From contig NZ_QZWI01000001.1 of assembly GCF_003614975.1 (NCBI RefSeq), positions 682,001 to 746,000 on the forward strand: a stretch of DNA of 64,000 nucleotides, in the 5' to 3' direction. A model generated the notes under the pieces. That model was not told the origin of the DNA and did no database searches. It worked only from the letters and a program-made list of their open reading frames with translations. Shown piece by piece: positions 48,106-58,178 of this stretch (position 1 is the stretch's first letter; the number at the start of each line of letters is the position of its first letter). Made by a program: the position numbers and the translations under genes. The DNA is from Rahnella bruchi (GTDB lineage Bacteria; Pseudomonadota; Gammaproteobacteria; Enterobacterales; Enterobacteriaceae).

Positions 48106-48672
48106 TTGCCGCAGCCACAACAACATTATCTGGTCATCACCGCGTTAGGTGCCGACCGCCCTGGTATCGTGAACACTATTACCCGACAGGTGAGCAGCTG
48201 CGGCTGTAATATTGAAGACAGCCGGCTGGCAATGCTGGGCGATGAGTTTACGTTCATCATGCTGCTTTCCGGCAGCTGGAACGCCATCACCCTGATTGAA
48301 TCCACCCTGCCGCAAAAAGGGGCGGAACTTGAATTGCTGATTGTGATGAAACGCACCAGCGCGCATGAACGCCCGCCGATGCCTGCGACAGTGTGGGTGA
48401 AAGTAGAAGTGAAAGATTCGCCACATCTGATTGAGCGTTTTACAGATTTATTCGATACACATCAGATGAATATCGCCGAACTCGCGTCAAAAACCCGTCC
48501 GGCGGACGCGACATTGCCTGCGCAGCTCTCTATCCAGATCACCGCCCACAGTGCGGCGAATACCGATCCGACAATTATTGAGCAGGCGTTTCATCAGCTA
48601 TGTACAGAACTGAAAGCGCAAGGCAGTATTAACGTCGTTAGTTATTCTGAGAATGAAGATAAACTGCAGTAA
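48106..48672 (+). CDS. gcvR: GcvR regulator of the glycine cleavage system (TTG start)
   Basis: A 188-residue protein with two ACT domains that represses gcv transcription by binding GcvA. The core HYLVITALGADRPGIVNTIT and NIAELASKTRPA are typical. The start is most likely TTG at 48106, because AGGAAG lies seven bases upstream and the product then begins a few residues before the conserved HYLVIT as in E. coli; an ATG at 48061 has no ribosome site. It is followed by bcp. Confidence 0.93.
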   Translation: MPQPQQHYLVITALGADRPGIVNTITRQVSSCGCNIEDSRLAMLGDEFTFIMLLSGSWNAITLIESTLPQKGAELELLIVMKRTSAHERPPMPATVWVKVEVKDSPHLIERFTDLFDTHQMNIAELASKTRPADATLPAQLSIQITAHSAANTDPTIIEQAFHQLCTELKAQGSINVVSYSENEDKLQ

Positions 48673-48697
48673 CAGCTGAAAGATACGGAGAATGACA

Positions 48698-49165
48698 ATG
48701 AGCCCACTGAAAGCCGGTGATCCTGCGCCGCAATTTAGTTTACCCGACCAAGACGGTGAACAAATTAATCTGGCCGACTTCCAGGGACAGAGAGTCCTGG
48801 TCTATTTCTATCCAAAAGCCATGACCCCCGGTTGTACGGTACAGGCCTGCGGACTGCGCGATAACATGGATCAGTTGAAAAGTGCAGGCGTTGAAGTGCT
48901 GGGGATCAGCACCGATAAGCCAGAAAAACTGTCGCGTTTTGCTGAAAAAGAACTGCTGAACTTCACGTTGCTTTCCGATGAAGATCACCAGGTCTGTGAG
49001 CAGTTTGGCGTCTGGGGTGAAAAATCCTTTATGGGTAAAACCTACGACGGCATCCACCGCATCAGCTTCCTGCTCGATGGCAATGGCAAAGTTGAGAAAG
49101 TGTTCGACGACTTCAAAACCACTAATCACCATGACATCGTCATGGAATACTTAAACGGTAAATAA
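48698..49165 (+). CDS. bcp: Thioredoxin-dependent thiol peroxidase Bcp
   Basis: A 155-residue peroxiredoxin of the BCP/PrxQ type. The peroxidatic Cys is in YPKAMTPGCTVQAC, with the second Cys five residues on acting as resolving residue. It reduces H2O2 and organic peroxides with thioredoxin. The ATG at 48698 has GGAG seven bases upstream and matches the family start; an ATG two codons earlier is too close to that site. Confidence 0.95.
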   Translation: MSPLKAGDPAPQFSLPDQDGEQINLADFQGQRVLVYFYPKAMTPGCTVQACGLRDNMDQLKSAGVEVLGISTDKPEKLSRFAEKELLNFTLLSDEDHQVCEQFGVWGEKSFMGKTYDGIHRISFLLDGNGKVEKVFDDFKTTNHHDIVMEYLNGK

Positions 49166-49204
49166 CCGTTACAGTAAACAGCCTAAGTGGCTGGTTTGTG
49201 GACA

Positions 49205-49232
49205 TAAAAAAAAGCGCAGACGCGCTTTTTTT
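49205..49232. terminator. Bidirectional terminator between bcp and perM
   Basis: An AAAAAAAAGCG/CGCTTTTTTT palindrome between convergent genes. Confidence 0.85.
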
Positions 49233-49253
49233 ATTTTTACCTGGTGCCGGTTT

Positions 49254-50318
49254 TCAGACCGTTTCGTTCAGTGATTCATCCGGCCAGACGTGCACTACGG
49301 CTTTCACCAGCGTCGCCAGCGGTATCGCAAAGAATACGCCCCAGAATCCCCAGAGCCCGCCAAACACCACCACCGCCAGAATAATCACCAGCGGATGCAG
49401 GTTCACCGCCTCTGAGAACAACAGCGGCACGATCACGTTGCCATCCAGCCCCTGAACAACCAGATACGCGACAATCAGCGTCCAGAAATCTGCGCCGAGC
49501 CCCCACTGGAACATTGCCACAATCACCACCGGAATTGTCACCAGCATCGCGCCGATATAAGGGATAAGCACCGACACGCCAACCAGCACCGCCATCAGCA
49601 GCGAATAACGCATGTCCATCACCACAAACACCAGATAAGTGGCGACACCGACGATGATCATCTCCAGCACTTTTCCGCGAATATAATTGGTGATCTGCTG
49701 ATTCATCTCCTCCCAGACTTGCCCTGCCAGCCCGCGATCGCGCGGTAAAATACGGCGGACAGCGTTGAGCATTTGCTCTTTATCCTTAAGCAGGAAGAAC
49801 ACCATCATCGGGACCAGAATCAGGTAAATCGCCAGTGTCAGCAGGCCGACCAGCGACGCCAGTGAATATTTCACTACTGACTCGCCCAGCCCGGACAATT
49901 TGCTGCGCATATTTTCAGCCATCATATCGATGATACCGGCATCGACCAGCGCCGGATAACGCTTAGGTAAGGTGGCCGCAAAATCGTAAAAACGGTTAAG
50001 CATACTGGGTAAATCTGTCATCAGATTCACGCCCTGTTGCCAGGTAACCGGCGCAATCACGAACATTCCCAGCAGCAAAATACCGGCGAAAATAATCAGT
50101 ACAACGCTGACCGACAGCGTACGGGAAAGCCCGAGATGCTGCAGACGAACGGTTGGCCATTCCAGTAAATACGCCAGAACAATCGCCACCAGAAGCGGAG
50201 CAAGGATGCCATTGAGAAAATAAAGAATACAAAAACCCGCGACCAGAATGGCCAGCAGGGCGATAGCCTGCGGGTCGGTAAAGCGACGGCGATACCACTG
50301 TAATAACATGTCCAACAT
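49254..50318 (-). CDS. perM: PerM, AI-2E family transporter/permease
   Basis: A 354-residue polytopic membrane protein of the AI-2E exporter family (UPF0118) with about seven to eight helices; the PMMVFFLLKDK and LIPYIGAMLVTIPVV segments are typical. E. coli perM lies in the same place. The transported substrate is not certain. Confidence 0.92.
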   Translation of the reverse strand: MLDMLLQWYRRRFTDPQAIALLAILVAGFCILYFLNGILAPLLVAIVLAYLLEWPTVRLQHLGLSRTLSVSVVLIIFAGILLLGMFVIAPVTWQQGVNLMTDLPSMLNRFYDFAATLPKRYPALVDAGIIDMMAENMRSKLSGLGESVVKYSLASLVGLLTLAIYLILVPMMVFFLLKDKEQMLNAVRRILPRDRGLAGQVWEEMNQQITNYIRGKVLEMIIVGVATYLVFVVMDMRYSLLMAVLVGVSVLIPYIGAMLVTIPVVIVAMFQWGLGADFWTLIVAYLVVQGLDGNVIVPLLFSEAVNLHPLVIILAVVVFGGLWGFWGVFFAIPLATLVKAVVHVWPDESLNETV

Positions 50319-50572
50319 CAGATAACGCTCCTGTAATTTCCCGGCCTGACGAGTTTGCGCTGTTCGTTCCCTGCGCGCTCAGACACAAGTAACTATCTTC
50401 AAAATTCGTTGTCACACAACTGTAGGTGCACAGTGTTTTAAACTCTCACGAGGATAGCTACTATAGAGAGCGGCGCAAAGAAAAGCGCCACAAAATAACG
50501 GTCTGCAATGCAGTTCATGGAAGAAAGGCTTTAAAAGCTTATTAGTAACGCGGTTAACTCATTGGGAAGCAA

Positions 50573-52108
50573 ATGTTTATGGTAATGCGGTTGAAAAAAA
50601 CGGTGATTGCCCTGTGTCTGGGCAGCCTGTTTGCTGGCAGTATCCTGCCGGCAGGCGCTGATGACAGCTCATTCTGGTCAACGCCGGTGAGTTCTGCCAA
50701 AACCAGTTCACCTTTAGCTCCGCCGGTGAGCGACCAGTTACCTGATATCGGTACGACCGCCGGTGGCACGCTGAGTATTAATCAGGAATTGCAGATGGGC
50801 GATTTTTACGTCCGTCAGATGCGCGCCAGTACGCCGCTGATTAACGATCCGCTGCTCAATCAGTACATCAACGAACTGGGGCAGCGTCTGGTGGCTCACG
50901 CTTATTCTGTGCGTACCCCTTTCCATTTTTTCATCGTCAATAACGATGAGCTGAACGCCTTTGCTTTCTTCGGCGGCAACGTGGTGATCCACTCCTCCCT
51001 GTTCCGTTATACCGATAATGAGAGCCAGCTGGCGTCCGTTATGGCGCACGAAATTTCCCACGTGACCCAGCGCCATCTGGCGCGAGCAATGGAAGATCAA
51101 CAGCGTAATGCCCCGCTGACCTGGGTGGGCGCATTAGGCTCTATTCTGCTGGCGATGGCCAGCCCGCAAATGGGGATGGCGGCGCTGACCGGTACGCTGG
51201 CGGGAACGCAGCAAGGTATGATCAGCTTCACGCAAAGCAATGAACAGGAAGCGGACCGTATCGGCATTCAGGTATTACAGCGTTCCGGTTTCGATCCGCA
51301 GGCGATGCCTGCATTCCTGCAAAAACTCGCCGATCAGGCCAGTTACTCGACCCGTCCCCCGGAAATGTTGCTGACTCATCCCCTGCCGGACAGCCGTCTG
51401 GCCGATATCCGCAACCGCGCGAACCAGATGGCGCACCCGGTTGTACAATCTTCACAAGATTACACCATGGCAAAAGTGCGCATATTGGGGATGTACGGTT
51501 CCGACAGTTTCCCGCTGAGCGATGACTATTTGCTGAAGCTGAGCAACGGCAATATCCGTGAGCAACTGGCGTCAAAATACGGTCATGCGCTGCAATTCTA
51601 TAAAGCGAAAAAATACGATCAGGCGCGCGCGATCCTCGATCCGCTGCTGGCACAAAATCCCGGCAATGAATGGTTACTGGATTTAGCGACCGATACTGAT
51701 ATCGACAGCAAACGTGCGCCGCAGGCTATTGCACGGCTGGAACAGGCCGGTGCGGCGACCAGCTCAAATCCGGTTCTGCAGCTCAATCTGGCCAACGCTT
51801 ACCTTGAAGGGGCGAAACCGGCCAATGCCATGAAGATTCTCAACCGCTATACTTTCAATTACCCAGGTGACCCGAATGGCTGGGATTTATTATCTCAGGC
51901 CGCCGCAGCGCAGGGTTTACGCGCGCAGGAACTGGCCGCCAGAGCGGAAAGCATGGCGTTAATCGGTCGTCTGGATCAGGCGATTGAAATGCTGAGCAAC
52001 GCCAGCGCATTGCAAAAATTAGGCAGTCTGGAACAGGCCCGATATGACGCACGCATCGACCAGCTTCGTCAGTTGCAAGGGCGATTCCGTCAGTATCAGA
52101 AAGGCTGA
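50573..52108 (+). CDS. bepA: BepA periplasmic chaperone/zinc protease
   Basis: A 511-residue periplasmic M48 metalloprotease with C-terminal TPR repeats that assists or degrades outer-membrane proteins such as LptD. A signal peptide ends at about PAGAD, the zinc motif is HEISH (His159, Glu160, His163), and Glu in NEQEADRIG completes the site. The C-terminal ~160 residues are TPR helices. A Ser/Pro-rich stretch of about 20 residues after the signal peptide is longer than in E. coli. Confidence 0.95.
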   Translation: MFMVMRLKKTVIALCLGSLFAGSILPAGADDSSFWSTPVSSAKTSSPLAPPVSDQLPDIGTTAGGTLSINQELQMGDFYVRQMRASTPLINDPLLNQYINELGQRLVAHAYSVRTPFHFFIVNNDELNAFAFFGGNVVIHSSLFRYTDNESQLASVMAHEISHVTQRHLARAMEDQQRNAPLTWVGALGSILLAMASPQMGMAALTGTLAGTQQGMISFTQSNEQEADRIGIQVLQRSGFDPQAMPAFLQKLADQASYSTRPPEMLLTHPLPDSRLADIRNRANQMAHPVVQSSQDYTMAKVRILGMYGSDSFPLSDDYLLKLSNGNIREQLASKYGHALQFYKAKKYDQARAILDPLLAQNPGNEWLLDLATDTDIDSKRAPQAIARLEQAGAATSSNPVLQLNLANAYLEGAKPANAMKILNRYTFNYPGDPNGWDLLSQAAAAQGLRAQELAARAESMALIGRLDQAIEMLSNASALQKLGSLEQARYDARIDQLRQLQGRFRQYQKG

Positions 52109-52135
52109 TTTCAGCACAAGAATGGAGATACTTTA

Positions 52136-52492
52136 ATGCCACATGATGTCGCGATTTACCACAATCCGGCTTGTTCAAAAAGCCGTGAGACACTGAAATT
52201 ACTGGAAGCGAAAGGCATTGAGCCGGAAGTAATTTTGTATCTGGAAACGCAGCCTTCGGTGGATAAGCTGAAAGAACTGATCGGGCTGCTGGGTTTTAGC
52301 TCAGCACGGGAACTGATGCGAAAAGGTGAACAGATTTACAAGGATCTGAACCTGAAAGATACCGACCTGAGCGAGGAACAACTTTTACAGGCGATGGCCG
52401 ATCATCCGCGGCTGATTGAACGTCCGATTGTGGTCGCCAACGGCAAAGCGCGATTAGGGCGTCCGCCGGAACAAGTGAAAGAGATTTTATAA
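52136..52492 (+). CDS. yfgD: YfgD, ArsC-type arsenate reductase-like protein
   Basis: A 118-residue ArsC-family protein. The active-site Cys is in YHNPACSKSRETL, and RPIVVANGKARLGRPPE carries the conserved Arg residues of true arsenate reductases. It lies between bepA and hda as in E. coli. No arsenic operon genes are adjacent, so its physiological role is open. Confidence 0.92.
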   Translation: MPHDVAIYHNPACSKSRETLKLLEAKGIEPEVILYLETQPSVDKLKELIGLLGFSSARELMRKGEQIYKDLNLKDTDLSEEQLLQAMADHPRLIERPIVVANGKARLGRPPEQVKEIL

Positions 52493-52540
52493 TCTGCTTT
52501 GCGTTCGGGTTCGGTTCACGAACCCGGACATCCCTTCAGG

Positions 52541-53242
52541 TTACAGCCCGAGAATTTCCTTCACAAACGGGATCGTCAGTTTGCGCTGTGCAGTAATTGA
52601 AGCGCGATCCAGCTGATCCAGCGTCATAAACAGCGTACGCATTTCCCTGTCCAGACGTTTCAACAGGAAACGGCCTACGTCTTCCGGCAGTTCAAAACCA
52701 CGCAGTTTGGCGCGCAGCTGCAATGCCTGAAGTTTTTCTTCGTCAGAAAGTGGCTGAAGTTTATAGATTTGACCCCAGTCGAGACGGGAAGCCAGATCCG
52801 GCAGGCTGAGATTCAGCTGACGCGGAGGACGATCGCCGGTAATAAACAAACGCGTGCGACCGGTTTCAAGAATGCGGTTATAGAGATGGAAAACAGCCGC
52901 TTCCCATTCATCATCACCGGCAATGCCTTCGATATTATCGATACACACCAGCGCCAGATGCTCCATGCCGTCCAGAACTTCCGGCACGAAATAAGCCCGC
53001 TTGTCTAATGGCACATACCCCACCGCCTCACCGCGCTGCGATAATTCTGCGCAAGCTGCGTGTAAAAGATGGCTGCGGCCGCCGCCTTCGCGTGACCAGA
53101 AATAAATATAAGTGCCGTGTTCCTGATGCAATGCGCTCTGAATGGCAGATAGCAGAGAAGGGTTTTCCCCCGGATAAAAACTGGCAAAGGTTTCATCATC
53201 GGGTAGATAAAGTGGCAGGGAAAGCTGTGCCGGCGTATTCAG
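52541..53242 (-). CDS. hda: Hda, DnaA regulatory inactivator (CTG start likely)
   Basis: A 233-residue AAA+ protein that, with the DNA-loaded clamp, stimulates DnaA-ATP hydrolysis. It starts with the clamp-binding motif QLSLPL and shows AAA+ motifs through [12 protein letters not shown] (Walker A region), CIDNIEG and the sensor segments. The best start is the CTG at 53242, five bases after GAGG and aligned exactly with the 233-residue E. coli Hda, which is known to start at CUG. A GTG two codons upstream is itself part of the ribosome site. Non-ATG initiation keeps the level low. Confidence 0.92.
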   Translation of the reverse strand: MNTPAQLSLPLYLPDDETFASFYPGENPSLLSAIQSALHQEHGTYIYFWSREGGGRSHLLHAACAELSQRGEAVGYVPLDKRAYFVPEVLDGMEHLALVCIDNIEGIAGDDEWEAAVFHLYNRILETGRTRLFITGDRPPRQLNLSLPDLASRLDWGQIYKLQPLSDEEKLQALQLRAKLRGFELPEDVGRFLLKRLDREMRTLFMTLDQLDRASITAQRKLTIPFVKEILGL

Positions 53243-53412
53243 AAGCACCTCAACCGAAGCGGCATGAAGACCGCAGATGTTGTCACGTCAATAAAAGGAA
53301 CTGCCGAATTCTAGCAAGGATCCGTTGTGAAATGAACTGTGCCCGGTGCGACCGCTTGCGATCCGAGCACCTGACCGGCAAGCGGCTGCCTGCCGGCCAG
53401 GAATGATCATGA

Positions 53413-54705
53413 TCAGACTGGCGGATTTTCCCGCTCATCTTCAACATCAATGATCTGTTCTTCGCCGCGGAAAATCTCGATCACTTTGAACAACAGGCTC
53501 AGGAAAATACCGACGATCGTCGCCAGCGCCATGCCTTTCAGCTCAGCGGCCCCGATGTGGATTTTCGCACCGCTGACGCCGATGATAAGGATCACCGCAG
53601 TCAGGATCAGGTTCTGCGCTTTGTTGTAATCGACTTTCGATTCAATCAGCACGCGGATACCTGATGCGCCGATCACGCCGTAAAGCAGCAGTGAAACGCC
53701 GCCCATAACCGGAACCGGTACCGCCTGAATAGCCGCTGCCAGTTTCCCGATACAGGAAAGCAGGATTGCCAGAATAGCCGCGCCGCCGATGACCCAGGTG
53801 CTGTAAACCTTGGTGATCGCCATCACGCCGATGTTTTCGCCATACGTCGTGTTCGGAGTAGAACCGAAGAAACCGGACAACACGGTCGACAAACCATTCG
53901 CCAGCATCGAACGGTGCAGGCCCGGATCACGCAGCAAATCTTTCTTCACGATGTTGGCCGTGACGACCAGATGCCCGACGTGCTCGGCAATGACCACCAG
54001 CGCCGCAGGCAGGATCGTGAGGATAGCGACCCATTCAAAACGCGGCGTATAGAAGGTTGGCAGCGCGAACCAGTGCGCGTTGGCAATGGCAGAAACATCG
54101 ACCACGCCCATAAAGAACGACAGCGCATATCCGACCAGCACACCGATGAGGATCGGGATAATCGCCAGGAAACCGCGGAATAATACGGACCCCAAAATCG
54201 TCACCGACAGCGTCACCAGAGAAATAGTGATGGTGGTGGAATCCACCGGTGCACCCTCGGCAGGCAGTAATCCGGCCATATTCGCCGCCACACCCGCCAG
54301 TTCAAGCCCGATGACAGCCACGATTGCGCCCATCGCCGCAGGCGGGAACATCACGTTGATCCAGCCAATCCCTGCTTTCTTAACAATCAGCGCCACCAGA
54401 CAGAACAGCACGCCACAGGCAATAAATCCGCCCAGCGCCACTTCATACCCCATCGGCAACAGTAACAACACCGGAGAAATAAACGCGAAGCTTGAACCGA
54501 GGTATGCCGGTATCTTCCCTTTACAGACAAATAAATACAGCAACGTCCCTATGCCATTAAACAGCAGCACCGTTGCCGGGTTTATCTTAAACAGAATGGG
54601 AACCAGAACGGTGGCACCAAACATGGCAAACAGATGCTGAAAACTCAGGGGGATTGTCTGCAGCAATGGCGGACGCTCGCTTACCCCGATGACACGACGG
54701 GTCAT
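53413..54705 (-). CDS. uraA: Uracil permease UraA
   Basis: A 430-residue NCS2-family uracil:proton symporter with about 14 membrane segments. The signature GSTPNTTYGENIGVMAITK and the substrate-binding Glu in VIAEHVGHLV are present. The start at 54705 (MTRRVIGVSERPP) is the family start. It is downstream of upp on the same strand, separated by a terminator-like hairpin, so uptake and salvage of uracil are co-regulated with attenuated readthrough. Confidence 0.96.
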   Translation of the reverse strand: MTRRVIGVSERPPLLQTIPLSFQHLFAMFGATVLVPILFKINPATVLLFNGIGTLLYLFVCKGKIPAYLGSSFAFISPVLLLLPMGYEVALGGFIACGVLFCLVALIVKKAGIGWINVMFPPAAMGAIVAVIGLELAGVAANMAGLLPAEGAPVDSTTITISLVTLSVTILGSVLFRGFLAIIPILIGVLVGYALSFFMGVVDVSAIANAHWFALPTFYTPRFEWVAILTILPAALVVIAEHVGHLVVTANIVKKDLLRDPGLHRSMLANGLSTVLSGFFGSTPNTTYGENIGVMAITKVYSTWVIGGAAILAILLSCIGKLAAAIQAVPVPVMGGVSLLLYGVIGASGIRVLIESKVDYNKAQNLILTAVILIIGVSGAKIHIGAAELKGMALATIVGIFLSLLFKVIEIFRGEEQIIDVEDERENPPV

Positions 54706-54768
54706 GAATGTGATCCTCTCAATGGTGTGATGTTGTGTTGTGTTGTGTATGACGTGCAAAAAAATTCC

Positions 54769-54793
54769 AAAAAAAAACCGACTCTTCAGTCGG
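54769..54793 (-). terminator. Intergenic terminator/attenuator between upp and uraA
   Basis: On the minus strand CCGACT-gaag-AGTCGG is followed by nine T, immediately after the upp stop codon and before uraA. Complete termination would silence uraA from the upp promoter, so it is likely leaky or uraA has its own promoter. Confidence 0.9.
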
Positions 54794-54801
54794 CTAATTG
54801 C

Positions 54802-55428
54802 TTACTTCGTACCAAATATCTTGTCGCCCGCATCACCGAGCCCCGGAATGATGTAGCCCTTCTCGTTGAGTCCCTGATCCACCGAGGCGGTGTAGAGCTC
54901 AACGTCCGGATGCGCGGCTTCGAGAGCGGCGATCCCTTCAGGAGCGGCAACCAGCACCAGCACTTTAATGCTCTGGCAGCCGGCTTTTTTCAGCAGGTCA
55001 ATGGTGGCAATCATAGAACCACCGGTGGCCAGCATCGGGTCAACGACCAGCGCCAGACGTTCTTCGATATTAGAAACCAGCTTCTGGAAATAAGGCACAG
55101 GCTTGAGGGTTTCTTCATCACGGTACACGCCGACAACGCTGATACGCGCGCTCGGAACGTGTTCCAGTACGCCTTCCATCATGCCCAGACCGGCACGCAG
55201 GATGGGTACTACGGTAATTTTCTTGCCTTTGATCTGATCGATTTCCACCGGGCCATTCCAGCCTTCGATGGTCACTTTTTCAGTTTCTAAATCAGCCGTC
55301 GCTTCATATGTCAGCAGACTTCCCACCTCAGAAGCCAGTTCGCGAAAACGTTTCGTGCTGATGTCATTCTCACGCATCAGGCCCAGCTTGTGTTTCACCA
55401 GCGGGTGTTTCACCTCGACGATCTTCAT
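54802..55428 (-). CDS. upp: Uracil phosphoribosyltransferase
   Basis: A 208-residue type I phosphoribosyltransferase making UMP from uracil and PRPP. The PRPP loop is [15 protein letters not shown] and the uracil site is [17 protein letters not shown] at the C-terminus. AGGAG precedes the ATG. Upstream lies a promoter with a T-tract at the start point, described separately. Confidence 0.97.
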   Translation of the reverse strand: MKIVEVKHPLVKHKLGLMRENDISTKRFRELASEVGSLLTYEATADLETEKVTIEGWNGPVEIDQIKGKKITVVPILRAGLGMMEGVLEHVPSARISVVGVYRDEETLKPVPYFQKLVSNIEERLALVVDPMLATGGSMIATIDLLKKAGCQSIKVLVLVAAPEGIAALEAAHPDVELYTASVDQGLNEKGYIIPGLGDAGDKIFGTK

Positions 55429-55457
55429 TGTTTATTCTCCTAAGGTGGTTGAGCTGC

Positions 55458-55480
55458 AAAAAAAAATCGCGAGATTATAA
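55458..55480 (-). promoter_or_regulatory. upp promoter with UTP-sensing initial T-tract
   Basis: On the minus strand TATAAT (55474-55479) is followed six bases later by GA and nine T. E. coli upp has the same layout (start at G or A before a T-run), where high UTP causes slippage and abortive transcripts from one start and lowers expression. The sequence conservation supports the same control here. Confidence 0.8.
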
Positions 55481-55579
55481 CGCCATTTTTTTTGAACGCC
55501 ACAGCCAATTGCCTGATCCAGATCATTAGGAACTCGGTTAGAGTATAGACAGCCTGAAAACCATCATCGAATAAGGCGC

Positions 55580-55608
55580 TCGCAAACGTTTGCTTCCACT
55601 GTTAGAAT
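55580..55608 (+). promoter_or_regulatory. purM promoter with PurR operator
   Basis: CGCAAACGTTTGCT at 55581-55594 is a near-perfect PurR box with palindromic core GCAAACGTTTGC. A -10-like TAGAAT is at 55603-55608, so the operator covers the -35 position and binding would block transcription of purMN when hypoxanthine or guanine is plentiful. Confidence 0.9.
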
Positions 55609-55660
55609 TGCCCCGCTTTATTCTTCAACCACCAACCCAAACCGCCGTGGGGACTTCGCA

Positions 55661-56698
55661 GTGACCGACAAAACCTCTCTCAGCTATAAAGACGCAGGCG
55701 TAGATATCGATGCCGGTAACGCATTGGTAGATCGCATTAAAGGTGTAGTAAAACAGACCCGTCGCCCGGAAGTTATGGGTGGATTGGGCGGTTTTGGTGC
55801 TCTCTGCGCGCTGCCGCAAAAATATCGTGAACCCGTACTGGTTTCGGGTACCGACGGCGTTGGCACCAAGCTGCGTCTGGCGATGGATTTAAAACGCCAC
55901 GATACTATCGGTATCGACCTGGTCGCGATGTGCGTCAACGATTTGATCGTTCAGGGCGCTGAACCGCTGTTCTTCCTCGACTATTACGCCACCGGCAAAC
56001 TGGACGTCGATATCGCCGCCAGTGTGATCACCGGCATTGCAGAAGGCTGTAAACAGTCTGGCTGCGCGTTAGTCGGCGGCGAAACCGCTGAAATGCCGGG
56101 CATGTACCACGGCGAAGATTACGACGTCGCCGGATTCTGCGTTGGCGTGGTGGAAAAATCAGAAATTATCGACGGCAGCAAAGTGGCTGACGGCGATGTG
56201 CTGATCGGCCTCGCAGCCAGCGGCCCGCACTCCAATGGTTACTCTCTGGTGCGCAAAATTCTGGAAGTCAGCAAAACTGACCCGGAAACCACCACACTGG
56301 CAGGCAAGTCTCTGGCCGATCATCTGCTGGCACCGACCAAAATTTACGTGAAGTCGATCCTCAACCTGATCGAAAATGTGGAAGTTCACGGCATCGTCCA
56401 CCTGACCGGTGGCGGCTTCTGGGAAAACATTCCGCGCGTACTGCCGGAAAATACTCAGGTCATCATCGAAGAAGCCAGCTGGCAATGGCCGGATGTCTTC
56501 ACGTGGTTGCAGACTACCGGTAACGTCAGCCGTCACGAAATGTACCGCACCTTTAACTGTGGCGTGGGCATGGTTGTCGCACTTCCGGCTGAGCTTGCCG
56601 ACAAGGCAATTACGTTGCTGAATGACAATGGTGAAAAAGCGTGGAAAATTGGCTATGTTAAGGCCTCTGACTCCGCTGAGCGCGTCGTTATCGGGTAA
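55661..56698 (+). CDS. purM: AIR synthetase (phosphoribosylformylglycinamidine cyclo-ligase)
   Basis: A 345-residue PurM that closes the imidazole ring of purine synthesis with ATP. Signatures include [36 protein letters not shown] and [15 protein letters not shown]. The start is GTG at 55661, preceded by GGGGA and matching the E. coli start ([13 protein letters not shown]). It is followed by purN after 39 bases; the PurR operator upstream controls both. Confidence 0.97.
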   Translation: MTDKTSLSYKDAGVDIDAGNALVDRIKGVVKQTRRPEVMGGLGGFGALCALPQKYREPVLVSGTDGVGTKLRLAMDLKRHDTIGIDLVAMCVNDLIVQGAEPLFFLDYYATGKLDVDIAASVITGIAEGCKQSGCALVGGETAEMPGMYHGEDYDVAGFCVGVVEKSEIIDGSKVADGDVLIGLAASGPHSNGYSLVRKILEVSKTDPETTTLAGKSLADHLLAPTKIYVKSILNLIENVEVHGIVHLTGGGFWENIPRVLPENTQVIIEEASWQWPDVFTWLQTTGNVSRHEMYRTFNCGVGMVVALPAELADKAITLLNDNGEKAWKIGYVKASDSAERVVIG

Positions 56699-56737
56699 GC
56701 AGGCGTCAGCTCACTCTACTCACTGAAGACGACAGGT

Positions 56738-57382
56738 ATGGATATGAAAAGGATTGTGGTTCTGGTATCGGGCGAGGGAAGCAATTTACAGGCCCTGATC
56801 GATGCCTGCCAGCAGGGACGAATCAACGCAAAAATCAGTGCAGTCTTCAGTAATAAAGCGGCCGCATACGGGCTTGAAAGAGCCCGTTTAGCTGATATTC
56901 CGGCCCATGCGCTGGATGTCAAAGCCTATGAAGATCGCACCGCTTTTGACGTTGCACTGGCCGATGCTATTGAGACTTTCCAGCCAGATTTAGTGGTGCT
57001 CGCCGGTTACATGCGTATTCTGAGCGCTGAGTTCGTTCAGCGATTTGCCGGACGCATGATCAATATCCACCCTTCCCTGTTGCCGAAATATCCGGGTTTG
57101 CATACTCACCGTCAGGCGATTGAAAATCAGGATGCTGAACACGGTACATCCGTGCACTTCGTGACTGAACAACTCGACGGCGGCCCGGTTATTTTGCAGG
57201 CCAAAGTGCCGGTTTTTGCTGACGATACGGAAGAAGATTTGGTTGCCCGCGTGCAAACGCAGGAGCACAACATTTATCCGCTGGTGGTCGGCTGGTTCGC
57301 TGACGAACGTTTGTCACTGAAAAACGGTCAGGCAATTCTCGATAATAATCCGCTGTCTGTGCAGGGTTACGCCGAAGATTAA
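56738..57382 (+). CDS. purN: GAR transformylase
   Basis: A 214-residue phosphoribosylglycinamide formyltransferase using 10-formyl-THF. The conserved GEGSNLQALIDAC, NIHPSLLPKYPGLHTH (catalytic His) and HGTSVHFVTEQLDGG (catalytic Asp) are present. The start could be 56738 or the ATG two codons later. It is the second gene of the purMN operon and ends at a strong terminator. Confidence 0.95.
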   Translation: MDMKRIVVLVSGEGSNLQALIDACQQGRINAKISAVFSNKAAAYGLERARLADIPAHALDVKAYEDRTAFDVALADAIETFQPDLVVLAGYMRILSAEFVQRFAGRMINIHPSLLPKYPGLHTHRQAIENQDAEHGTSVHFVTEQLDGGPVILQAKVPVFADDTEEDLVARVQTQEHNIYPLVVGWFADERLSLKNGQAILDNNPLSVQGYAED

Positions 57383-57410
57383 GCTGCTTAAAGGCAATGA
57401 TTTCACTATA

Positions 57411-57433
57411 AACCGGCCATGTGCCGGTTTTTT
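57411..57433 (+). terminator. Rho-independent terminator after purMN
   Basis: AACCGGC and GCCGGTT arms with a 6-base loop, followed by a T-run. Confidence 0.93.
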
Positions 57434-57602
57434 ATTTTCCGTCATTTGACATTTGTTTACATTTCACCCGATATAATGCACATCCCGGCGCACGTTTAAA
57501 CGTCGTTTGTGCGCCGACCTTCATCTGAAACACGGTTGTTTCAGACCTCATATTTACGAAGGTTACCCTCATAAAACGGCTTTTATAGTTGAGGAACACC
57601 CC

Positions 57603-58178
57603 ATGTTTAGCAATAACAGCGTCAGATTACGTCCACTGGAAAAGGACGACCTGTCGTTTGTTCATCGTCTTGATAATAACGCCAGCATCATGCGTTACTG
57701 GTTTGAAGAACCTTACGAGGCTTTCGTCGAACTGACCGACTTGTATCACAAACATATCCATGACCAGAGCGAACGTCGCTTTATCATTGAATTCCAGGGC
57801 GGACCTGTGGGTTTAGTGGAGCTGGTTGAAATTAATCATATCCACCGCCGTGCAGAATTTCAGATCATCATCGACCCGCAGCATCAGGGCAAAGGTTTCG
57901 CCGGTGATGCCGTCCGTCTGGCAATGGATTATGCCTTCTCGGTTCTGAACCTCTACAAACTGTATTTAATCGTCGATAAAGAAAATAAAAAGGCGATCCA
58001 CATTTACAGCAAATTAGGGTTTGAGCTTGAAGGTGAACTGAAACAGGAATTTTTTGTGAACGGTGAATACCGCAGTGCTATCCGCATGTGTATTTTCCAG
58101 CCGCAATTCCTGGCGAAGTACAAAACTAAACCGGTTCAGGTCAAACCTGAATCACTGATTGGCGCCAGCGCGGTTTAA
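57603..58178 (+). CDS. speG: Spermidine N1-acetyltransferase
   Basis: A 191-residue GNAT acetyltransferase that acetylates spermidine (and spermine) to prevent polyamine toxicity. [26 protein letters not shown] and the acetyl-CoA loop [13 protein letters not shown] match SpeG. The start at 57603 has GAGGA upstream; the frame is open earlier, into the leader, without a better start. In E. coli speG is at another location. Confidence 0.95.
   Translation: MFSNNSVRLRPLEKDDLSFVHRLDNNASIMRYWFEEPYEAFVELTDLYHKHIHDQSERRFIIEFQGGPVGLVELVEINHIHRRAEFQIIIDPQHQGKGFAGDAVRLAMDYAFSVLNLYKLYLIVDKENKKAIHIYSKLGFELEGELKQEFFVNGEYRSAIRMCIFQPQFLAKYKTKPVQVKPESLIGASAV

Noticed and set aside
53376-53397. CCGGCA/TGCCGG inverted repeat between uraA and hda
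   Set aside because: No T-run on either strand; too short to call a terminator or operator.
54080-54640. Long + strand open frame (about 186 codons) opposite uraA
   Set aside because: Antisense to the well-supported permease; Thr/Pro/Ile-rich translation is typical of the complement of a membrane-protein gene.
54725-54750. TGTTG tandem repeat upstream of uraA
   Set aside because: A short five-base repeat of about four units in a non-coding spacer; no evidence of function or variability.
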